Part shown: piece after piece, positions 39,889 through 50,814 of the stretch
How the letters are laid out: every line of letters starts with the position of its first letter
Position numbering within the stretch: position 1 is the stretch's first letter
From: Ancylobacter novellus
Lineage (GTDB): Bacteria; Pseudomonadota; Alphaproteobacteria; Rhizobiales; Methylopilaceae
Length of the DNA stretch: 64,000 nucleotides
Direction of reading: 5' to 3'
Assembly (NCBI GenBank): GCA_003241695.1
Contig: QFPN01000004.1
Span: 523,189-587,188, forward strand
Notes under the pieces: generated by a model
The model's database searches: none
The model's input: only the letters and a program-made list of their open reading frames with translations
Told to the model about the DNA's origin: nothing
Position numbers and translations under genes: made by a program

Positions 39889-42810
39889 ATGCCCTCCGAC
39901 GCGACGACGCCCCGCGACTATTCCGAAACGCTGTTCCTGCCGCAGACGGAGTTTCCGATGCGCGCCGGGCTTCCCCAGCGCGAGCCGGAATTCCTCGACC
40001 GCTGGGCGAGGATCGGCCTCTACGAAAAGCTGCGCGAGGAGTCGAAGGGGCGGAAGAAATACGTCCTCCACGACGGCCCGCCTTACGCCAACGGCCACCT
40101 GCACATCGGCCATGCGCTCAACAAGGTGCTGAAGGACGTCGTGGTCCGCTCCCGCCAGATGGCGGGCTTCGACTCGAACTACGTGCCGGGCTGGGACTGC
40201 CACGGCCTGCCGATCGAGTGGAAGGTCGAGGAGGGCTACCGCGCCAAGGGTCTGAACAAGGACGAGGTGCCGGTCATCGAGTTCCGCAAGGAGTGCCGGG
40301 ACTACGCGGCGAACTGGATCGGCGTGCAGTCCGCCGAGTTCCAGCGGCTCGGCGTGACCGGCGACTGGGCCGATCCCTACACCACGATGAAGTTTTCGGC
40401 CGAGGCGCAGATCGCCCGCGAGATCATGACCTTCGCGCGCACGGGCCAGCTCTATCGCGGCTCGAAGCCGGTGATGTGGAGCGTGGTCGAGAAGACCGCG
40501 CTCGCGGAAGCCGAGATCGAATACGCGGAGTTTTTGAGCGACACGGTGTTCGTGGCGTTTCCGATCGCGGCGCTTGGCGGCGCATCGGTCGTCATCTGGA
40601 CCACGACGCCCTGGACCCTTCCGGGCAACCGCGCCGTCGCCTATTCGCCGAAGATCGCATACGGCCTCTATGAGGTCACCGAGGCGCCTGAAGACAACTG
40701 GGCCAAGGTCGGCCAGCGCTACCTGCTCGCCGACGCGCTCGCCGAGGGCGTCTTCAAGACGGCGAAGGTCACGGGCTTCACGAAGGTGCAGGCGGTCTCC
40801 GCCGACGAGCTCGAAGGGCTGACGGCCGCCCACCCGCTCAGCTCTCTCGGCTACGACTTCCCCGTCCCCCTCCTCCCCGGCGACCACGTCACCGACGACG
40901 CCGGCACGGGCTTCGTGCACACCGCGCCGGGCCATGGCCGCGAGGACTTCGAACTCTGGATGGACCATCGCGCGGGTCTCGAAAAGCGCGGGATCCCGTC
41001 GAGAATCCCCTACACGGTCGACGCCGACGGCTTCCTGACCAAGGACGCGCCGGGCTTCACCGGCCGCTCGGTCATCACCGACAAGGGCGAGAAGGGCGAC
41101 GCCAACGCCGCCGTCATCGAGGCGCTGGTCGCGGCCGGCCGCCTCGTGGCGCGCGGAAAGCTGCGGCACCAGTATCCGCATTCCTGGCGGTCCAAGAAGC
41201 CGGTCATCTTCCGCAACACGCCGCAGTGGTTCATCTACATGGACCACGACATCGCGGGGCCCGCCGACACGCTGCGCTCGCGCGCGCTGAAGGCGATCGA
41301 CGACACCGAATTCTTCCCCGCGCAGGGGCGCAACCGCATCCGCGGCATGATCGAGGGACGGCCCGACTGGGTCGTGTCGCGCCAGCGCGCCTGGGGCGTG
41401 CCGATCTGCGTGTTCTTCCACAAGGAGACCGGCGCGCTGCTCCATGACGAGCGCGTCGACGCCCGCATCGCCGAGGCCTTCGAGGCCGAGGGCGCGGACG
41501 CCTGGTTCGCCGACGACGGCCGCCGCTTCCTCGGCAACGACCATTCGCTCGACGAATGGGAGAAGGTCGCCGACATCCTCGACGTCTGGTTCGATTCGGG
41601 CTCGACCCACGCCTATGTGCTCGACCGCCGGCCGGACCTCTCGCCGAAGCGCGTCGTCGACGGCGGCGAGGATCAGGTGCTCTACCTCGAGGGCTCGGAC
41701 CAGCACCGCGGCTGGTTCCACTCCTCGCTGCTCGAAAGCTGCGGCACGCGCGGCCGCGCGCCCTACGACGCGATCCTGACCCACGGCTTCGTGCTGGACG
41801 AGCAGGGCCGCAAGATGTCGAAGTCGCTCGGCAACGTCGTCGCGCCGCAGGACGTCATCAAGCAGTCGGGCGCCGACATCCTGCGGCTCTGGGTCGTGAT
41901 GTCGGACTATGAGGACGACCTGCGCATCGGGCAGGAGATCCTCAAGACCACCACCGACGCCTACCGAAAACTCCGCAACACGCTGCGCTGGATGCTCGGG
42001 GCGCTCGCGCATTACGACGGACGCCCGGTCGACTTCGAGGAGATGCCCGAACTCGAGCGCTACATGCTGCATCGTCTCGCGCAGGTCGACGCCGAGATCG
42101 GCCTCGCCTACGAGACCTTCGACTTCAAGTGCGGCTTCGCCTCGCTCTTCACCTTCCTGACCAACGATCTTTCGGCCTTCTACTTCGACGTTCGCAAGGA
42201 CGCGCTCTATTGCGATCCGGCGTCCTCGGTCACGCGGCGCGCCTGCCTCACGGTCGTCGACCGGCTGTTCCGCACGCTGGTGACGCGGCTTGCGCCGCTG
42301 CTCGCCTTCACGGCGGAAGAGGCCTGGCTGTCGCGCTTCCCGTCCGAGGACGGCTCGGTCCATCTCGAGCCCTTCGCGCTCGCGGACGCCGCGTGGCTCG
42401 ACGCGGCGCTGGCGGCGAAGTGGGACAAGGTCCGCCGCGTCCGCCGCGTCGTCACCGGAGCGCTCGAAGTCGAACGCGCCGCGAAGCGCATCGGCTCGTC
42501 GCTCGAGGCGGCGCCGGTCGTCCATGTGACGGATCCCGAACTTCTGGCCGCGCTCGACGGCGTCGACCTCGCCGAGGTCGCCATCACGAGCGCGATCTCG
42601 GTCGTCGCGGGCGAAGGTCCCGCCGAGGCGTTCCGGCTGGCCGAGGTTCCGGGCGTCGCCGTGGTTTCCGCGAAGGCCGAGGGCAGGAAGTGCGCCCGCT
42701 CCTGGAAGGTGACGCCGGAGGTCGGCGCCGATCCGGAGTTCCCCGACATCACCCCCCGCGACGCGCAGGCCATGCGCGAATGGCTTGCTGCGCGCGGAGA
42801 AGCTGCGTGA
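39889..42810 (+). CDS. ileS: Isoleucine-tRNA ligase
   Basis: 973-residue class I aminoacyl-tRNA synthetase. The HIGH motif is at 72-75 (YANGHLHIGHALNK), the editing domain covers about 200-400 (TTTPWTLPGNRA, DDAGTGFVHTAPGHGREDF), and the KMSKS loop at 642-646 is GRKMSKSLGN. The C-terminal anticodon-binding region ends with a short domain containing a CARSWK-type zinc-ribbon remnant (KCARSWKVTPEVG), of which only one Cys remains. Length is typical of alphaproteobacteria. Confidence 0.97.
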   Translation: MPSDATTPRDYSETLFLPQTEFPMRAGLPQREPEFLDRWARIGLYEKLREESKGRKKYVLHDGPPYANGHLHIGHALNKVLKDVVVRSRQMAGFDSNYVPGWDCHGLPIEWKVEEGYRAKGLNKDEVPVIEFRKECRDYAANWIGVQSAEFQRLGVTGDWADPYTTMKFSAEAQIAREIMTFARTGQLYRGSKPVMWSVVEKTALAEAEIEYAEFLSDTVFVAFPIAALGGASVVIWTTTPWTLPGNRAVAYSPKIAYGLYEVTEAPEDNWAKVGQRYLLADALAEGVFKTAKVTGFTKVQAVSADELEGLTAAHPLSSLGYDFPVPLLPGDHVTDDAGTGFVHTAPGHGREDFELWMDHRAGLEKRGIPSRIPYTVDADGFLTKDAPGFTGRSVITDKGEKGDANAAVIEALVAAGRLVARGKLRHQYPHSWRSKKPVIFRNTPQWFIYMDHDIAGPADTLRSRALKAIDDTEFFPAQGRNRIRGMIEGRPDWVVSRQRAWGVPICVFFHKETGALLHDERVDARIAEAFEAEGADAWFADDGRRFLGNDHSLDEWEKVADILDVWFDSGSTHAYVLDRRPDLSPKRVVDGGEDQVLYLEGSDQHRGWFHSSLLESCGTRGRAPYDAILTHGFVLDEQGRKMSKSLGNVVAPQDVIKQSGADILRLWVVMSDYEDDLRIGQEILKTTTDAYRKLRNTLRWMLGALAHYDGRPVDFEEMPELERYMLHRLAQVDAEIGLAYETFDFKCGFASLFTFLTNDLSAFYFDVRKDALYCDPASSVTRRACLTVVDRLFRTLVTRLAPLLAFTAEEAWLSRFPSEDGSVHLEPFALADAAWLDAALAAKWDKVRRVRRVVTGALEVERAAKRIGSSLEAAPVVHVTDPELLAALDGVDLAEVAITSAISVVAGEGPAEAFRLAEVPGVAVVSAKAEGRKCARSWKVTPEVGADPEFPDITPRDAQAMREWLAARGEAA

Positions 42811-42820
42811 GGCAGGAAGC

Positions 42821-42928
42821 GTCGTCCCGGCCGGAGCGGCGCAGCCGCGCGGAGGCGGGATCGTCCTCAGGATCGGACGCGCTTTTCGGAAGACGATCCC
42901 GGCTCGGCCTCCGGCCGTCCGGGATGAC
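42821..42928. repeat. Intergenic inverted repeat, family C (GTCATCCCGG type)
   Basis: GTCGTCCCGGCCGGAG at the left pairs with the right-end sequence CCGGCCGTCCGGGATGAC, and inner CGGGATCGTC pairs with GACGATCCCG. It resembles a widespread rhizobial extragenic palindrome. It lies immediately after ileS and before the family-A element at 42.96 kb. Confidence 0.85.
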
Positions 42929-42962
42929 GCGTGGATCGGAGGCGCGACGCTTCAGATCCCCT

Positions 42963-43069
42963 ATCCCGCGCGCGGGAGAGGGTAAGGGTGAGGGTCAATC
43001 CCGTTCGTCTCCCCGCCCTGACGCCCCCTCATCCCAACCTTCTCCCGCAAGCGGGAGAAGGAGTCAGCG
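42963..43069. repeat. Intergenic inverted repeat, family A
   Basis: CCCGCGCGCGGGAGAGGGTAAGGGTGAGGGT on the left is matched by CCCTCATCCCAACCTTCTCCCGCAAGCGGGAGAAGG on the right; both arms are also internally palindromic. The element ends ten bases before the lspA start, so any hairpin would reach the leader of lspA mRNA. Confidence 0.8.
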
Positions 43070-43078
43070 CGGCGCTCG

Positions 43079-43576
43079 ATGACCCTCGCCCCGCCCGCCC
43101 GCGCCTCGCTTCTCCTCGCCGCCGCGATCTTCGTCGTGGACCAGGCGATCAAGCTCTGGGCGCTGTTCGTGTTCGACCTCGGCTCGCAGGGGCGCGTGCC
43201 GGTGCTGCCGGTCTTCGACCTCGTGCTGATCTGGAACCGCGGCATCTCCTACGGGCTGATGCAGCAGGACAGCGAGCTCGGCCGCTGGGCGCTGGTCGCG
43301 CTCCATGTCGTCGCCTCGATCGCCATCACGATCTGGATAACGCGCGAGCGGCAGGCGATCTCCTCGTTCGGCCTCGCGCTCATCCTCGGCGGCGCGGTCG
43401 GCAACGGGCTCGACCGGATTCTCTACGGCGCCGTCGTGGACTATGCGCTGCTGCACTGGGGCGACGTCACCTGGTACGTGTTCAACCTCGCAGACGCCGC
43501 CATCGTTGCGGGGGTTGGGCTGCTTCTGTATGGTGCGCTGCGCGGCGCGGGACACGCGGACGAGGTCTCCCGATAG
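43079..43576 (+). CDS. lspA: Lipoprotein signal peptidase (signal peptidase II)
   Basis: 165-residue inner-membrane aspartyl peptidase with four helices that cleaves lipoprotein signal peptides. The catalytic aspartates are D121 (GAVVDYALLHWG) and D139 (YVFNLADAAI). The family WNRGISYGL and GNGLDR segments are present. It follows ileS, the classic ileS-lspA order, with two repeat elements in the 268-base gap. Confidence 0.95.
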   Translation: MTLAPPARASLLLAAAIFVVDQAIKLWALFVFDLGSQGRVPVLPVFDLVLIWNRGISYGLMQQDSELGRWALVALHVVASIAITIWITRERQAISSFGLALILGGAVGNGLDRILYGAVVDYALLHWGDVTWYVFNLADAAIVAGVGLLLYGALRGAGHADEVSR

Positions 43577-43610
43577 CGTGAGCTGCGCCGCGACCGAGGA
43601 GTTTGACATC

Positions 43611-44216
43611 ATGCGCCAGATCACGGCGCTCCTCGCGACCGCCGCTCTCGCGGCCGGCGCGGCGAGCTACGCGGCCCCGGCATTCGCCCAGCAGGACATG
43701 GGCTCGAACCCGATCACCGAGTTCTTCGACGGACTCGGCATGGGCGAGAAGGAAAAGCCGGACATCGACTATCAGGAGCGCGCGCCGCTGGTGCCGCCCA
43801 GCAACGTCTCGGCGCTGCCCGCGCCGCAGGCGAAGGGCGCGGGGCGCGACGCCCAGTGGCCGAACGACCCGGACGTGCAGGCGCGCAAGGAGCGCAAGGC
43901 CCGGTCCGAGCGCGTGCCGACCGAGACTTATTCCTACCAGATGGACCGCTCGCCCCGCATGGATCCGGACGAGCTCGGCAACCGCCGCACCGCCGGCGCC
44001 AGCGTGCCGCGCACGGCCGGCGGCACCGTCGGCGACAACCAGGTGATGCGCGCATCCCCCGACGAACTCGCCGGCCGCCCGGTCGCCGAGGTCGCGACGC
44101 CGGGGTCCCGCCGGCTGACCGATCCGCCCCAGCAGTACATGGTCGGCAACGGCGTGACGGCGCAGCCGCAGGCCGAGAAGAAGGGCTTCCTGGGACGCAT
44201 CTTCGGCGGCAGCTGA
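43611..44216 (+). CDS. Secreted proline-rich protein in the lspA-M16 block (DUF3035/BamF-like position)
   Basis: 201-residue protein with a Sec signal peptide (about residues 1-26, ending PAFAQ). The mature part contains KPDIDYQERAPLVPPSN, many Pro/Arg-rich polar stretches (probably disordered), and a C-terminal KKGFLGRIFGGS. In many alphaproteobacteria the slot between lspA and two M16 peptidase genes holds a DUF3035 lipoprotein (BamF in Caulobacter) whose hallmark is RAPLVVPP. The similarity is short, and this protein has no lipobox cysteine, so homology is a hypothesis. GAGGAG lies nine bases before the ATG. Confidence 0.75.
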   Translation: MRQITALLATAALAAGAASYAAPAFAQQDMGSNPITEFFDGLGMGEKEKPDIDYQERAPLVPPSNVSALPAPQAKGAGRDAQWPNDPDVQARKERKARSERVPTETYSYQMDRSPRMDPDELGNRRTAGASVPRTAGGTVGDNQVMRASPDELAGRPVAEVATPGSRRLTDPPQQYMVGNGVTAQPQAEKKGFLGRIFGGS

Positions 44217-44290
44217 ACCGCCTTACCGCGTTGTAACGACGTGGGGACTCGCGCCGGAACCGGTCCGGCGCCATCTTGACGGCATCGCAG

Positions 44291-44324
44291 ACGGGCGCGT
44301 CCGCACGGCGCGCCCGTTTTGTTT
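44291..44324 (+). terminator. Rho-independent terminator after the lspA-secreted protein pair
   Basis: A perfect 9-base stem, ACGGGCGCG (44291-44299) with CGCGCCCGT (44309-44317), is followed by TTTTGTTT on the plus strand. This is the clearest intrinsic terminator in the window. It lies 75 bases after the secreted-protein gene and 53 bases before the M16 gene, so the peptidase pair is probably transcribed separately. Confidence 0.8.
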
Positions 44325-44376
44325 CTGGCGGCCGGGAACGCCCCGTCCGCTCTGCAGCGAAGGATCTCCGCCCGCC

Positions 44377-45711
44377 ATGGCGACCACCGCCGAAGCCGTC
44401 AGCCGCAGTCCCGCCGCGGATCCCTCCGAGGGAGCCCGCGCGAACGGCCCCGAGGTTTCGACCTTCATGCTCGACAACGGCCTTCAGGTGGTCGTCATCC
44501 CGGACCGCCGCGCCCCGGTCGTCACCCACATGATCTGGTACAAGGCCGGCTCGGCCGACGAGACGCCGGGCGTCTCGGGCATCGCGCATTTCCTCGAACA
44601 CCTGATGTTCAAGGGCACCGAGAAGCATCCCGCGGGCGAGTTCAGCCACGCGGTCGCGGAACTCGGCGGCCAGGAGAACGCCTTCACCTCCTACGACTAC
44701 ACCGCCTATTTCCAGCGGGTCGCGCGCGAGCACCTGAAAGCCGTGATGGCCTTCGAGGCCGACCGCATGACCGGCCTCGTGCTCACCGACGAGGTGGTGA
44801 ACCCCGAGCGCGACGTCGTGCTCGAGGAGCGCCGCTCCCGCGTCGACGGCGACCCGTCGAGCCAGCTCGGCGAGGCGGTCGCGGCCGCGCTCTACATGAA
44901 CCACCCCTACGGGACGCCGATCATCGGCTGGGAGCACGAGATCGAGAAGCTCGACCGGCACGACGCCATCCGCTTCTACGACCGCTTCTACACGCCGAAC
45001 AACGCGATCCTCGTGGTGGCGGGCGACGTCTCCCCCGAGGAGGCGCGCGGGGCCGCGGAGGAGACCTACGGCAAGGTCGCGCGCCGCGCCGATCCCGGCC
45101 CCCGCGCCCGCCCGCGCGAGCCCGAGCCGCGCGCCGCGCGCCGCGTCGCGCTCTCCGACCCGCGCGTCACGCAGCCTTCCGTGCAGCGCAGCTATCTCGC
45201 GCCCTCCTACGAGACGGGCGAAGGCGACCGCCCCTACGCGCTCGACCTGCTCTGCCAGATCCTCGGCGGCGGCACGACGAGCCGGCTCTACAAGGCGCTG
45301 GTTGTCGAGAAGGGAATCGCCGCCAACGCCGGCTGCTGGTACCAGGGCGACGCGCTCGACGACGGCCGCTTCGTCATCTACGCGGTGCCGCGCGGCGAGG
45401 CGACGCTCGCCGAGCTCGAACTCGCGATCGACGCAGAGATCGCGCGCATCGCGACCGACGGCCCCGACGAGGCGGAACTGGCGCGCGCCAAGACGCGGCT
45501 CGTCGCCGACACGATCTACGCCCAGGACAGCCAGGCGACGCTCGCCCGCATCTACGGCTCGTCGCTCGCGACCGGCGGCACGATCGAGGACGTCCGGGAA
45601 TGGCCGGCCCGCATCCGCGCCGTGACGCGCGAGGCGGTGCGCGGCGCCGCCCGCGACACGCTCGACCGCCGCCGCTCGGTGACGGGCGAGCTGCTGTTCG
45701 CTTCGGCGTGA
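44377..45711 (+). CDS. M16 family zinc metallopeptidase (active subunit)
   Basis: 444-residue peptidase with the zinc site HFLEH at 71-75 and third ligand E151 (VVLEERRSR), exactly 76 residues after the motif. SGIAHFLEHLMFKGTEKHPAGEF and QENAFTSYDYTAYF are typical of the processing-peptidase beta-like group. No signal peptide is evident at the chosen ATG; the first 25 residues are polar. It is followed by a non-catalytic M16 paralogue, and the two probably form an active/inactive pair as in mitochondrial processing peptidase and other bacterial M16B pairs. Confidence 0.92.
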   Translation: MATTAEAVSRSPAADPSEGARANGPEVSTFMLDNGLQVVVIPDRRAPVVTHMIWYKAGSADETPGVSGIAHFLEHLMFKGTEKHPAGEFSHAVAELGGQENAFTSYDYTAYFQRVAREHLKAVMAFEADRMTGLVLTDEVVNPERDVVLEERRSRVDGDPSSQLGEAVAAALYMNHPYGTPIIGWEHEIEKLDRHDAIRFYDRFYTPNNAILVVAGDVSPEEARGAAEETYGKVARRADPGPRARPREPEPRAARRVALSDPRVTQPSVQRSYLAPSYETGEGDRPYALDLLCQILGGGTTSRLYKALVVEKGIAANAGCWYQGDALDDGRFVIYAVPRGEATLAELELAIDAEIARIATDGPDEAELARAKTRLVADTIYAQDSQATLARIYGSSLATGGTIEDVREWPARIRAVTREAVRGAARDTLDRRRSVTGELLFASA

Positions 45712-45725
45712 CGCGTTTGCGGTTA

Positions 45726-45852
45726 AGCCCCCTCACCCGGAGGGCTTACGCCCTCCGGCCTCTCCCCGCTGGGGAGAGGCGTGGATAGCCGCAGCGCCTT
45801 TACGCCTCTCCCCAGCGGGGAGAGGTCGGCCCGAAGGGCCGGGTGAGGGGGC
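45726..45852. repeat. Large intergenic inverted repeat, family A
   Basis: Nested arms: CCCCCTCACCC at the left end with GGGTGAGGGGG at the right end, and CCTCTCCCCGCTGGGGAGAGG with its near-exact reverse complement near the middle. GGGCTTACGCCC and GGCCCGAAGGGCC are additional local hairpins. It separates the two M16 genes and could produce a strong structure between them. Confidence 0.9.
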
Positions 45853-45886
45853 GGACGGTTCTGAAGTTCAGGCTCGCGAGTATTTC

Positions 45887-47185
45887 ATGATCACCGCCTC
45901 CCGCAGCACGACCGACATCCAGCGCGTCGCCACCTCCTCGGGCGGCGAGATCTGGCTCGTCGAGGAGACCGCGGTCCCCGTCATCGCCGTCGAGATCGCG
46001 TTCCGCGGCGGCTCCGCGCAGGACCCCGCCGACAAGCCCGGCCTCGTCTACATGATGTCGACGCTGTTCGACGAAGGCGCGGGCGACATGGACTCCGCGG
46101 CCTTCCAGGAGCGGCTCGAGGAACTCGCGATCGAGCTGTCCTTCGGCTCGAACCGCGACGCCGTCACCGCGAGCCTGCGGACGCTGCCCGAGAATCTCGA
46201 CGAGGCCTTCCGCCTCCTCGGCCTCGCGCTCGGGACGCCGCGCTTCGACGACGACGCGGTGGAGCGCATGCGCGGCCAGCTCTCGGCACAGATCCGCCGC
46301 AACGAGCTCGATCCCGAGGATCTCGCCGCGCGCACCTTCTTCACCGAGGCCTTTCCGGACCACCCGTACGGCCGCTCCCCGCGCGGCACGCTCGCGAGCC
46401 TCGCGGCGATCACGCGCGACGACCTCGCGGCGGTCCACCGGCGGCTGATCGCGCGCGACAACGTCGCGATCGGCGCCGTCGGAGCGATCTCGTCCGAGCG
46501 GATCTCGCGCCTCGTCGACGCCTTGCTCGCCGGCCTGCCGGCGCAGGGCGGCCTCACAGAGGTTCCGACCGTGAAGCCCGCCGGCGAGGGCCGCACCGAG
46601 ATCGTCTCGCTCGACGTGCCGCAGACCTCGATCGTGTTCGGCCGCTCCGGCCCGTTGCGCGACGCCGACGACTTCATCCCGGCCTATGTGGTGAACCACA
46701 TTCTCGGCGGCGGCTCGTTCTCGTCGCGCCTCTTCACCGAGGTGCGCGAGAAGCGCGGCCTCGCCTACTCGGTCTATTCCTACCTCTCGCCCTACGACCA
46801 CGCCGGCCTCCTGCTCGGCGGCGTCGCGACCCGCAACGACCGGGCGGGCCAGTCCATCGCCCTCATCCAGGAGGAGATCCGCCGGATCGCCTCCGAGGGG
46901 CCGACGGACAAGGAACTCGAAAGCGCGAAGAAATACCTGATCGGCTCCTACGCGCTCCGGTTCGACACCTCGACCAAGATCGCGAACCAGCTCGTCCAGC
47001 TCCAGCTCGACCACCTCGGGATCGACTACGTCACGAAGCGCAACGCGCTCGTCGAGGCGGTGGGCGCCGAGGAGGTGAAAGCCGCCGCGAAGGCGCTGTT
47101 CGGAGACGGCGACCTGCTGGTCGTCGCAGTCGGCAAGCCCACGGGCCTCGAAGGCGCCCGCACGCGCGAGGCCGCGGCGGCCTGA
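45887..47185 (+). CDS. M16 family peptidase homologue, catalytically inactive subunit
   Basis: 432-residue M16 protein. At the position of the zinc motif it reads GLVYMMSTLFDEG (about 53-65), so HxxEH is absent and it cannot bind zinc in the usual way. It retains the conserved second-half segment GGGSFSSRLFTEVREKRGLAYSVYSY, which in such pairs helps bind the substrate in the partner's chamber. Together with the preceding active peptidase it fits an alpha/beta M16B heterodimer. The physiological substrate is unknown. Confidence 0.9.
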   Translation: MITASRSTTDIQRVATSSGGEIWLVEETAVPVIAVEIAFRGGSAQDPADKPGLVYMMSTLFDEGAGDMDSAAFQERLEELAIELSFGSNRDAVTASLRTLPENLDEAFRLLGLALGTPRFDDDAVERMRGQLSAQIRRNELDPEDLAARTFFTEAFPDHPYGRSPRGTLASLAAITRDDLAAVHRRLIARDNVAIGAVGAISSERISRLVDALLAGLPAQGGLTEVPTVKPAGEGRTEIVSLDVPQTSIVFGRSGPLRDADDFIPAYVVNHILGGGSFSSRLFTEVREKRGLAYSVYSYLSPYDHAGLLLGGVATRNDRAGQSIALIQEEIRRIASEGPTDKELESAKKYLIGSYALRFDTSTKIANQLVQLQLDHLGIDYVTKRNALVEAVGAEEVKAAAKALFGDGDLLVVAVGKPTGLEGARTREAAAA

Positions 47186-47245
47186 GAGGCCGCCGGCGGC
47201 CAAGCTTGGCCGGATATCAAAGACCGCTTGGAAGGCTGCGCCGCG

Positions 47246-48442
<1,197 letters not shown>

Positions 48443-48540
48443 GGGCTTTCCGAAATCCGGGGATCGGACCCACTAATTAGGCCCCCGGCGGGGGGTCAAT
48501 TCACGTCGGCGTGGCTCAGCTCGGAACACGCCCGCGGAAA

Positions 48541-48660
48541 CGCACTGCTTGCTTCGAGACGCCTCCCAAGAGGCGGCACCTCAGCATGAGGAAGGGTATA
48601 GCCCTTCAACTCTCCTCATGCCGAGGAGCTCGACGAAGCCGGGCGTCTCGAAGCGCCAGT
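48541..48660. repeat. Intergenic inverted repeat, family B
   Basis: GCTTCGAGACGCC near 48551 is the reverse complement of GGCGTCTCGAAGC near 48643, and CTCAGCATGAGG pairs with CCTCATGCCGAG around GAAGGGTATAGCCCTTC, itself a hairpin. It is the second copy of the family first seen at 6515-6642 and lies between nhaA and the GntP gene. Confidence 0.9.
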
Positions 48661-48671
48661 CGCCGTCCTCC

Positions 48672-50054
<1,383 letters not shown>

Positions 50055-50123
50055 CGACGCATCCTTGAGGCGGAGAGGTTGGAACGGGAGGTTTTCGGAC
50101 GGCGTCGGAAGATGCGCGGCCCG

Positions 50124-50687
50124 TCAGCGGGCCGCAGCGACTTTGCGGACGGCGACGCCTTCGACCGAGAGGCCGAGGGCCGCGAGCGCGTTCAGCACGA
50201 TGGTGTCGGGGTCGGACCCGACGTCGACCTTCACGCCGTCCTCGTCCGCGTCGAGCTCCTCGAGCGCCTCGAACTGCGACGCGAGCAGCGAAACCGGCAT
50301 GTAGTGGCCCTTGCGCAGCGCCATCCGGCCTTCGACCAGTTCGGCGCTCGCGACCAGTTCAAGGAACCGCACACGGGCCGGGGCCTCACGCAGCACGTCG
50401 CGATAGCTGCGCTTCAGCGCCGAGCAGGTCACGACCGTGTCGCCGCCCTCGCCCGCCCTCTCGCCGATCCAGTCGCGGATGAGCCGCAGCCACGGCCAGC
50501 GGTCGTCGTCTTCGAGGGGGACGCCGGCGGACATCTTCTCGACATTGGCCTTGGGATGAAACTCGTCGGCCTCGGCGAAACGCCACCCGAGACGGTCCGA
50601 CAGCAGGGTCGCGATGGTGGTCTTGCCGACCCCCGACGGTCCCATCACCACGACGCATTGGCGCGCGTTCGAAGCTCCGTCGATCAC
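50124..50687 (-). CDS. gntK: Gluconokinase
   Basis: 187-residue P-loop kinase that makes 6-phosphogluconate, feeding the Entner-Doudoroff or pentose phosphate route. The Walker A motif is GPSGVGKTT at 16-24, and the family substrate segments are ADEFHPKANVEKMSAGVPLEDDDRWPWL and CSALKRSYRD. Length is typical of the GntK/IdnK group. It forms a two-gene unit with the GntP permease. No GntR-type repressor is adjacent. Confidence 0.94.
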   Translation of the reverse strand: MIDGASNARQCVVVMGPSGVGKTTIATLLSDRLGWRFAEADEFHPKANVEKMSAGVPLEDDDRWPWLRLIRDWIGERAGEGGDTVVTCSALKRSYRDVLREAPARVRFLELVASAELVEGRMALRKGHYMPVSLLASQFEALEELDADEDGVKVDVGSDPDTIVLNALAALGLSVEGVAVRKVAAAR

Positions 50688-50814
50688 GGGGGCGGTCTCC
50701 TCGAGCGTCCGGCTTGCACGCCGGCTCTGTCATTCGCACGCTCGCGAAATCGCGAGGCGAACGGTCAGGCAACACCACCGCAGGGCTCGGTTCAACAGAA
50801 AAGACGGGCGGCGG

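Noticed and set aside
39853..42525. 890-codon minus-strand frame
   Set aside because: It is antisense to ileS, which has complete HIGH and KMSKS motifs.
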